From Xenoacremonium recifei (taxonomy: Eukaryota; Ascomycota; Sordariomycetes; Hypocreales; Nectriaceae), in assembly GCA_012184525.1 (NCBI GenBank), contig WOFQ01000008.1, positions 62,001-126,000 of the forward strand: a stretch of 64,000 nt of DNA. Reading direction: 5' to 3'. Position 1 is the first letter of the stretch; each line of letters opens with the position of its first letter. Both the position numbers and the translations under genes were made by a program. Positions 56,967-64,000 of the stretch are shown here, in pieces. The notes below the pieces were generated by a model. That model ran no database searches and was not told where the DNA came from. It saw nothing but the letters and a program-made list of their open reading frames with translations.

Positions 56967-58139
56967 TTAGGAAAAAAGACTTCCTAAGTCCTCAACTTCG
57001 CTTCCAGTTCTTTCTGGCCTTTTCCTTTCTCTAAGCTCTTGTTTCTCTTTCCGCTCCTTACTCTCCTCGATTATTTTATTTCCCTGGGGAAAAGGTTGAG
57101 CAGATAGTATTTCGCCCGTTGTTAGTGCTAGACCATGTATACTAGTGACGAAATGGTCCATTTGGTCTTGACTTTTGAACGTGACAAAAGCCATGCCTTC
57201 AGACATTATTCCGACATATTGAGGGGAGTAGTCGAAGAATTGGCGAGCAAGTCGCATCCCTGAATTAATTGTAGACGGAAGTGGTCCCTGAGCGCGGATT
57301 GTTGCAGTGAACGGATCCTGTATACTGGGAACCTGATAACCTTTCTTCTTGGTGAAAATACGAGCGATTTGGCCGCATTCTTGTCGAAACCTAAGCTTCT
57401 TTTGGTTTTCAGTGATAAGGAGAGCATTTGCTAAAGCACAAGTTGCCACAGCATCATCTCCAGCATTGTCAGCATTACCACCGTTAAGATTCCCCTGGCC
57501 AGGCTGAATATCTTTCCAGCGATATCCAAAGAGCTGGAGTAGAGATGTTAGCCCTGGGAGAACCCCAACTGATGATGTTATATCTTTGGCGATATCACGA
57601 AGATCCACCCAGGCTGAAAAGAAGGGTATAGCTCGAGGGAAATTTCTGGACAGGTATGTCCACTCAGCTCCCATCCCAAACCCAAGTAGCATTATGTTTG
57701 TCTTATTGTTACAGCTCTGAATAAAATCCAGGATAGCAGCCTCCAAATCTTCAAGATTAACTTGCTGCTCTTGGCCAAAGCGGTAGGAGCGGCGAGCTGG
57801 CATGTCTCTACCTCCTCTAAGAGGGATTAGATCATCTTGTTCTCCCTTGTTTATGTTAATATTAAGAGTCAAAGCTTGGATTTGGTTCTTGCTATAAAAA
57901 TCTTGAAGATATGGCTGGCTAGTGACGAGTGAATCTTCTTGTCCTAAGGTCTGAACATGTGCGAGGCCGACTTGATGGAGGAAGCGGTCCTTTTCGCTTG
58001 CGATAGCAACATGCTCTGTGTCAATCGCGAGGAAAGATGAGTCCTTGAGAGTATCGCGTAGGCCTTGGATAGTTGTGATTCTCTTGCTAAAAAGGTCCCT
58101 GGAAGCCGACTCGTGTTGGAGTCTTTTGTAGGAAGCCAT
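56967..58139 (-). CDS. Gfd2/YDR514C-like protein, RNase H-fold exonuclease type
   Basis: Single exon, 390 aa. Resembles the Gfd2/YDR514C family of DEDD-type (RNase H-fold) proteins, related to the QIP-like exonucleases of fungi. Visible: Exo I-like FLAIDTEHV (Asp-x-Glu, about 37-42), a mid-domain LLGFGMGAEWTYLSRNFP, DLRDIAKD, the LLQLFGYRWKDIQ segment, and GNADNAGDDAVATCALA, which carries the C-terminal acidic ligand. A second small domain (about 290-345) with YVGIMSEGMAFVTFKSQDQM looks RRM-like, and the C-terminus is a Lys/Glu-rich helix. AT-richer than neighbours and intronless. Catalytic activity is an inference; yeast relatives are poorly characterised. Confidence 0.72.
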   Translation of the reverse strand: MASYKRLQHESASRDLFSKRITTIQGLRDTLKDSSFLAIDTEHVAIASEKDRFLHQVGLAHVQTLGQEDSLVTSQPYLQDFYSKNQIQALTLNININKGEQDDLIPLRGGRDMPARRSYRFGQEQQVNLEDLEAAILDFIQSCNNKTNIMLLGFGMGAEWTYLSRNFPRAIPFFSAWVDLRDIAKDITSSVGVLPGLTSLLQLFGYRWKDIQPGQGNLNGGNADNAGDDAVATCALANALLITENQKKLRFRQECGQIARIFTKKKGYQVPSIQDPFTATIRAQGPLPSTINSGMRLARQFFDYSPQYVGIMSEGMAFVTFKSQDQMDHFVTSIHGLALTTGEILSAQPFPQGNKIIEESKERKEKQELRERKRPERTGSEVEDLGSLFS

Positions 58140-58423
58140 GTTGTCTGAGGTGGAAAAGCGGCAACACAGAACCTGAGACGGTTAGAGGGGTATTTGTACT
58201 CTCGGTGTGTCTTTCAAGGTTCTCGGTGAAGAACTCACCGCCCGGGCCGTGGGGCTCGGTGAGCGTCGGCAGAATTTCCCGACGTCTGCCATCCGTCCCC
58301 AGACCAGAATTCAAGCTCTCAAGCCGCGCCATATCCACGCCCTTTGCATTCATTACAGGTCAAACAACCCAATCAAGCGTGTACATACGGGAACACACAC
58401 GAAGACCTCGAACTCCCCTTCGG

Positions 58424-59262
58424 ATGGCTTCCGCACCCTCGGCGGCTCCCCCGACGGAGCCGTCATCCTCCTCCTCCCCCAAACTTCCCCGCGAAGTCGT
58501 CAACGATCCCGCGCGCACCGGCTTCGACCCCCAGACCCAATGGTGGGTCAACTACTTCAAGATCCTGACCGGCAACATGACGCCCGAGGGCCAATTCCAC
58601 TACCGCGAGTGGCGATACAAGGTGCACGAGGAGCGCGACTGCAAGCGCTGCGAGGAGTACCGCGACTGGCTGTTCACCTACTCGCCCATCGTGCGGTTCC
58701 TGTCCGAGAAGATCGAGGGTCTCAACGGCGACTTAAATCCGTCAAATGTGGTGTGCCGGCGGTGTCCTGCAAAGCTGGAGGAGGGTGGTGTCGTGAATCG
58801 CCAGTCGGGCGGCTTCAGCCCCAACCACGGCATCTTGTTGTGCGCCAACGAGGTCCGCGATCGAAAACACCTGGAGGATACGCTGGCCCACGAAATGGTG
58901 CACGCGTGGGATCATCTACGGTGGAAGGTGGACTGGACAGGGGATAAGGACTTGAAGCATGCTGCTTGCACAGAGGTAGGAACTTGGCATTTTCCCAACA
59001 TGACTAGGAGGCCTTTACTGATTCCTGAACACAGATCCGAGCATCAATGCTCAGCGGCGAATGCAGATGGTCTCGCGAGGCCTTCACCAGAGGCAACTGG
59101 AAGCTAACACAGCAATTCCAGAATTGCGTGCGCATGAGGGCGATCAAGTCGGTTATGGCGCGCCCCCGGTGCAAGGACGACGTCCAAGCCGCCAAGGTCG
59201 TGAACCAAGTCTGGGACTCGTGCTTCTCGGACACGCGGCCATTCGACGAGGTTTATAAATGA
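58424..59262 (+). CDS. ATP23: Mitochondrial inner membrane protease Atp23
   Basis: Intermembrane-space metalloprotease that processes Atp6 and helps assemble the F1Fo ATP synthase; also degrades lipid-transfer proteins. Exons 58424-58975 and 59035-59262, 259 aa, intron 59 nt. Zinc-binding HEMVH at 156-160 (LAHEMVHAWDHLRWKVDW). Twin-cysteine segments (CKRCEEY, VVCRRCPAKLEEGG, ILLCANEV, NCVRMRA, SVMARPRCKDD, SCFSDTRPFDEVYK) match the family. The Ser/Pro-rich N-terminus is short. The frame is open upstream to 58205 but without an ATG, so 58424 is taken as start. Divergent from the Gfd2-like gene, 284 bp apart. Confidence 0.95.
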
Positions 59263-59559
59263 TGAATGAAAAGACCCCTGCTGTTATGGGGAAGCCATGT
59301 ACAATACCATTGGATGAGCGGGAGCATCTTGAAATCATTCTCTTCTTATTGAAAATACTATTGCAGATACCCCCAAGAAAACGACATGCTGCTGTCCCAG
59401 GCCTCCTCAATTGAGTACACTCTGGCTTCGAACAAACAAAAACCACTCCTAACTCCCACTCATGCTTTCGGTCAGACTCTACCGCTGTTTACTTTAAAAA
59501 GGACTCTTTCCAACGCCTTGATCCCCAACCTGTTCAGTTTATCCATTGTCATTATATCA

Positions 59560-60841
59560 TTACATACTTCGCTCACGATCCGTGGCTCGCGCCCCCTTCA
59601 CACAGTGCTTGACGATCCAGGGGTGGGCAGATACCTCGTCAAGAGGAATTCGCTTCTCAGGATCCAGCACAAGGAGCTGTCAATTGTTAGCCCATTTCAT
59701 AGAGTGTCGTCCAGACGGAAATTACTCACCCTCTTGATCAGGTCCGTCGCCTCAGGGCTCACCCACTTTGGAATGGTCATGTCTGCCCGGGTGATCCTCC
59801 GCTGGGTGACAATCGGACTATCCTCGAACGGCGCCTCACCGACAAGGAACTCGTACGTCAAGACACCCAGACTCCAGAGATCGACCTTCTCATTGTAGTA
59901 GTTCTCAGTGGACCCGGGCTTGATCATCTCCGGAGGGAGATAGTCAAGAGTTCCGCACATGGTCTTGCGGCGGTTGTTTGGCGCATGCACACTCCACCCA
60001 AAGTCCGAGATCTTGATCTCGCCGTGGATGCCCACCAGAATGTTCTCGGGCTTGATGTCCCGGTGGATGACGTGCTTCCGGTGCAGGTACCGCAGTGCTG
60101 AAGCCATTTGGGCGATGTACTGTGCGGCCTTCCACTCAGGGAAGCGGTTCTCGCGACGCAGATGCTTGTACAGCTCGCCTTTGCCCGCAAATTCGAGGAT
60201 CAAGAACACCCGCTTACTGTCGTGGAAATGGCCGTACATCTGCAAGATGTTGGGATGCCGGAGATTGCTCTGGATCTCGATCTCACGACGGACCTGCTTC
60301 TCGACGCGGCCAGCTTGCAGTTCGTTCTTGTGCAGCACCTTGAGGGCACAGATGAAACCGGACGTTCGCTCCTTTGCGAGGTAGACCCGGCCAAACTTGC
60401 CCTTGCCCAGTGGTCGCCCAATCTCGAACATGCCCAGATGGAACTGCTTGGGAATGCTAGGCTGCTCCGTCAGAGCGACGGATCGGCGCTCTTCTGAGGC
60501 GGCCTCGTCAGAGGGGCGTGACGAGCCTGGAAGAGGCTTTCGTGGTGGTGAAGCGGAGGCATTTGCTTTTCGCTGGGCGGTCTGGGAGGGCAGCGTGACG
60601 GAGGCGACGGCATTATTAGTCTGCGATTGCAGCGCTACCTTGAAGAGGTTCGGACGGCTGTTGCTGTGGCTGATTTGTGCTGAAGAGGTCGCTACCATGG
60701 CCTACAATCTGTCAGAATCTCTGGTCGCATGGAGTTTTACAGCTGAGTTCGTACCTTGGCCTTGTAGTGCCGGGTGCCATCATCGTTCTCATCGTTGACC
60801 GTCAAGTGCTCGAAGCGAGCCTCCAGGGTGCGGGAAGCCAT
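59560..60841 (-). CDS. IPL1: Aurora kinase (Ipl1/Ark1)
   Basis: Chromosomal passenger kinase that corrects kinetochore attachment. Exons 60841-60755, 60701-59730, 59676-59560; 391 aa; introns 53 and 53 nt. Glycine loop GKGKFGRVYLA, catalytic lysine about Lys150 (CALKVLHK), Asp244 in HRDIKPENIL, Asp262 in ISDFGWSVHAP. The Aurora-specific activation loop RRKTMCGTLDYLPPEM has phospho-acceptor Thr near 276. The N-terminus (about 120 residues) is Ser/Ala-rich; exon 1 reads MASRTLEARFEHLTVNDEND. The last exon supplies the kinase end, DPEKRIPLDEVSAHPW. The single Aurora of ascomycetes is the expected identity. Convergent with ATP23; head-to-head with TIP41. Confidence 0.96.
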
Positions 60842-61445
60842 TGCGCTGAAGGAAGCAATGAGGAAGAGCTGCTGAGGTTAGTAGAGGCGAAGGAAAAAGC
60901 GAACGGGTGCAGACTCTATTATATCAGGAACGAAAGCTGGGAACGAGGTCAAGGTCTAGGTGTGAGTGCGATGGAGGCTAAACACTGAAAGTGGTTGGGC
61001 TAGTTGTCAGGGCAACGGGAGGCGCTGAGACGGGGCCCGGACCAAGGCTACCTTACCGCTGGAACGGGAGCTAAAATGCCCCAGCTGAGCCCGCTGCTTG
61101 AGACTCACACGGCACCAGACACTACCATGAAGGATTGAATTAGTTGATACTTAGCTGTCTTTGAGACGGAGACATCACAACGTCTTGATTTGAGTAGTAT
61201 ATGAACCTTTGAGAGAGTTCTGTTTCGTTTGAAGAAGAATATTACGGCAGGTCATGTGACTGCCCCGGTCGGAGTAGACCCTGCAGCTTTCAATCAGCGA
61301 TAAGATCTGTGAACTTGGCGGGGCAGTTTCAGAGCCTTAGAAGCTCCCCCACTACTACATACACAGCATCCATCCCGGAGAGCTTCATCTACGCTCCAGC
61401 TTCACACTCTTCGATCCCAACCAGGCCTGCCTCTGCTCGCCCAAG
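60842..61445. other. Bidirectional promoter IPL1 / TIP41
   Basis: 604 bp between divergent start codons; one GATAAG half site near 61298. No repeat of the 12-bp palindrome. Confidence 0.55.
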
Positions 61446-62350
61446 ATGAATCCCCCTCCACCCCCCGTGATCAAAGACTCCTGGCCCTCGCCCTCCGACC
61501 TCGCCGGCGCCACCACCACCCACACGCAGGGCAACTTCCGCATCTCCTCGCGCAAGCTCCCCATCTCCAAAGCCGCCGCCATCGACGCCCTCACCGCGCA
61601 GCTCGGCATCCCCGTGCCCGAGATGATCTTCGGCGACAACCTCGTGTCAATCACCCACGTGCCTTCCTCCTGGACCCTCTCCTTTGCCACGCCCGCCGCC
61701 CTGGACGCCGTCGACAAGACGGACAAACACATGCTCAAGGTCGCCTACGCGCGCGACTGGGAGAGCACCCGCGAGGGCACCACCCAGAAGATCAAGGAGG
61801 TTGTGAAGCCGTATGACTGGAGCTACTCGACGACGTATTGCGGTTCGCTGGATGAGGGTGCCGTACCGTTCGCGCCGAGTGAGACGCCCATCCCGCTTGA
61901 GCTGCTGAAGCGCCGCGATCCGATCTTGTTCTTCGACGAGGTGGTGCTGTACGAGAGCGAGCTGGACGACAACGGCATCTCCATGTTCAGCGTCAAGGTG
62001 CGCGTGCACGAGAGGCGCATGTTGCTACTGTGTCGGCTGTTCATGCGCTTGGACAATGTGATTGTGCGCATCCGCGACACGCGCGTGTACGTCGACTTTG
62101 AGACGGACGAGGTGATTCGCGAATACACTTCAAAGGAGGACACCTTTGCCAACGTGAAGCGGGTGAGTTCGAGATGGCTTGAAGTAGTGTGAAGGGACTG
62201 ACGAGATGCCGGTAGAAACTCTTTATGTCGGGTCGATTACCCGACGACATCACCATTGCTTTGCGGGATCCCAACGTCCTGGCTCCTCTTCTCCCTGTGA
62301 TAGATGGGAAGAACGAATCAGTCAACCTCGCAGCAGCCAAAAAGTCATGA
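61446..62350 (+). CDS. TIP41: TIP41-like TOR/PP2A pathway regulator
   Basis: Regulator that binds Tap42-type or PP2A-family phosphatase catalytic subunits and tunes TOR signalling. Exons 61446-62162 and 62216-62350, phase 0, 283 aa; intron 53 nt. Family blocks: GNFRISSRKLPISKA, PVPEMIFGDNLVSITH, VKPYDWSYSTTYCGSL, RRDPILFFDEVVLYESELDD, NGISMFSVKVRVHERRMLLL, RLFMRLDNVIVRIRDTRVYV, and TFANVKRKLFMSGRLPDDI across the splice. Length is normal. Start has good context (CCCAAGATGAA). Confidence 0.96.
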
Positions 62351-62656
62351 TTTTTTTATGGAACTTCAATATCAAACGGCGTTGGAGTATGGGATTGGGG
62401 TTTGGAACCAGGAGTTTTTTTTTTAATTACGTTTCTCTTATTCGAATGAAATGCGTAGATGGCCATCGCGCGCGTAGGTATACTATAAGACCATAACCTC
62501 CTTTGAGTTGATATCAAAACAGCGCCACTTCCCAGATCCCCTTCCCCTCAAGCGGACAACCGGCTCCCCAAGGAAAAAAACACATTCATTCAAAGCTCAT
62601 GAGTAACCTGTTTCCTCTCTCTCCCATAACGCCATTCCCTAGAACTCAAAAGCCGC
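62351..62656. other. Convergent 3' intergenic region
   Basis: 306 bp with a T8-9 run near 62416; AT-rich 3' flanks only. Confidence 0.5.
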
Positions 62657-64000
62657 TCACCGCGCAAAAGGGGGCGATGAACTCTGTGTCATTTCCTCAA
62701 ACTCCAACTCCCACCGATCAACCTCCCTGAACTTCCGCGCCGCGCGCTTCAGCTCATCTGCGGACGGGGTACTCGTGCCATCACCAGAGCCTCCTTCAAA
62801 CGTGTCGTCTGGCAGTGGCTGAAACATGCTCTCCTCGTTGTCATCGTCCTCATCGTTGTCCTGCTCCTCATTCTCTTTGTCCGATGCCCGGCGCGAGTAG
62901 GTCTTGGAGTTGTGCTCAGAACGGACTGCTGCGGCGGATGACGATGTCTGTCGCGGCTGGAGCGCTGTGTGCGCGTTTCTGCCACCGCGGGAGCCGGGGC
63001 GGGATGTTGCGCGGCTGGGTGGTCGGCTCCCCCTTCGTCTCCGGGCAGCTGCTGTGTCGATATAAGAGAGCTCGTCTTCGTCGTTTCCGAGCCCAGATGC
63101 ATCCACTTCGTCGTCCTCGTCACTCTCCAGATCAAATGGATCTCGATCCTTTTTGTACTTTCGCTTGGGAAGCATGCTGGTCAGATCCGCTGTAGTCACC
63201 TTGGGAGACGCCTGTCGCCGCACTTGAGCTCGACCACGCGTCCTAGGCGCCTTGACCTCGTAGTTGGGCGAGTGTGTGAGGGATGGCGGGGAGGATATGT
63301 CAGAAATGTCATCGCCGGCTCTAAGCGGCGTGGTGACAGATGGACGACGGCGTCGCTTTGCCAGGGTATGAATGTCGGGCCAGATGCCGTCAGCCTGCTC
63401 CGAGTCGCTACTCACGGGAGGAGCCATTATCTCCTCGTCGTTGATGGGCGTCACAGGTCGTGCGGGCAGCTCTGCAGGAGGGCCTCTTGGTGAGGACAGC
63501 GACGAAAGTGAAGACGAGTCGCTGTTCGCGACCTCTGGCTCTTCGTCTGATGCCTCCCCCGCGTCCACCCGCGAAATCTTCTCCGGCCGATCGCTGCTCA
63601 ACGCGGCATCCTCACTCTTGCGCTTCTTCGCCTTGGGCCTGCTGAAAGCCCGAGGCGACAAAGACGACCCTCTCTCACTCTCCTGCGGACGCGTCCTCCG
63701 TCTCCGATCCAGCGGCGTTGATTCAGCTTCAGGCGCAAACTCCTCCTCCGCTCCCTCACTGGCCTCCTCCGAATCCGACGGCACCGCGATAGTCTCCGTC
63801 TCGTCTGGCATTGGCTTTCGTGCCGTGCCCAAGATACTCGGCTCGCGCGCTCTGCGCCGGAACACACCAAGGTTAAGCGTCGACGTGATGCTGGGCGTGT
63901 TTGCGCCGCGGCTGCTTGGGCGAATCGGCGGATCGTTGCGTCCGATGATGCTGGACGCGCGCGGGCGGCGCTTCAGCAGGCTGAGGTTCAGCGACGACGT
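62657..64000 (-). CDS. Unrecognised acidic/basic nuclear-type protein, 3' part
   Basis: Frame open from the right edge to stop at 62657, 447 codons visible, 5' end missing. I do not recognise the family. Near the edge there are two copies, 38 residues apart, of a motif LNLxxx(K/R)RRxRxxSI(I/L)G (about visible residues 4-20 and 42-58); more copies may lie upstream. Then come mixed acidic and basic low complexity (PSDSEEASEGAEEEF, KAKKRKSED), a Ser run, a probably conserved patch LTSMLPKRKYKKDRDPFDLE, a Ser/Arg-rich stretch, Asp/Glu runs and a C-terminal helix ELKRAARKFREVDRWELEFE. Basic clusters suggest a nuclear, chromatin-associated protein. No enzyme motif seen. Confidence 0.75.
   Translation of the reverse strand, partial: TSSLNLSLLKRRPRASSIIGRNDPPIRPSSRGANTPSITSTLNLGVFRRRAREPSILGTARKPMPDETETIAVPSDSEEASEGAEEEFAPEAESTPLDRRRRTRPQESERGSSLSPRAFSRPKAKKRKSEDAALSSDRPEKISRVDAGEASDEEPEVANSDSSSLSSLSSPRGPPAELPARPVTPINDEEIMAPPVSSDSEQADGIWPDIHTLAKRRRRPSVTTPLRAGDDISDISSPPSLTHSPNYEVKAPRTRGRAQVRRQASPKVTTADLTSMLPKRKYKKDRDPFDLESDEDDEVDASGLGNDEDELSYIDTAAARRRRGSRPPSRATSRPGSRGGRNAHTALQPRQTSSSAAAVRSEHNSKTYSRRASDKENEEQDNDEDDDNEESMFQPLPDDTFEGGSGDGTSTPSADELKRAARKFREVDRWELEFEEMTQSSSPPFAR

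Noticed and set aside
1..64000. CRISPR arrays, insertion sequences, transposon ORFs, biosynthetic clusters, rRNA
   Set aside because: None of their signatures (direct-repeat arrays, transposase or reverse transcriptase motifs, PKS/NRPS domains, rRNA) were seen on either strand.

Overview
The window is nuclear DNA of a filamentous ascomycete. Introns are short (mostly 49-65 nt) with GTRNGT-type donors, CTRAC-type branch points and YAG acceptors. The gene set (Paf1 complex, Rpd3S, SWI/SNF-RSC, cohesin regulator, Aurora, Cla4-type PAK, SNX41/Atg20) and the SNX41, Snf5 and capping-enzyme sequences look most like Sordariomycetes, probably Hypocreales. That placement is an inference from remembered family sequences; no database was searched. 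All gene models were spliced by hand. Reading-frame phase was checked across every junction, and coordinates could be off by a base or two.

Layout: cytochrome b5 reductase 3' end (+); CTR9 (-); a serine/arginine-rich membrane protein (+); an intron-packed glutamine-dependent NAD+ synthetase (-); SNX41 (+); mRNA guanylyltransferase (+); a repeat-bearing Ser/Thr-rich membrane protein (-); PDS5 (+); SNF5/SFH1 (-); an EBP1/PA2G4-like protein (+); RCO1 (+); a JSN1/PUF2-like RRM-Pumilio protein (-); CLA4 kinase (-); three tandem tiny cysteine-rich genes (+); glycyl-tRNA synthetase (-); NIP7 (+); glutamate 5-kinase (-); a Gfd2/YDR514C-like nuclease-fold protein (-); ATP23 (+); Aurora kinase (-); TIP41 (+); and the 3' part of an unrecognised acidic nuclear-type protein (-) running off the right edge.

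Most genes are conserved housekeeping genes: chromatin and transcription (CTR9, SNF5, RCO1, PDS5), mRNA and translation (capping enzyme, GlyRS, NIP7, PUF), signalling (CLA4, Aurora, TIP41) and metabolism (NAD+, proline). They alternate in convergent and divergent pairs, with no operon-like logic or secondary-metabolite cluster.

The most unusual feature is at 49.8-50.9 kb. Three units of about 355 bp each carry a TCTATAAATA core promoter and a 60-75 residue protein with an invariant eight-cysteine spacing starting Met-Cys. The proteins have diverged strongly but keep their cysteines and promoter. I do not recognise the family; it looks like a fast-evolving, probably zinc-binding, lineage-specific intracellular family. 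Second is the NAD+ synthetase gene, with 16 introns where its neighbours have zero to four, one apparently GC-AG, and altered signature motifs. Third is a shared CTTATCGATAAG palindrome in two housekeeping promoters.
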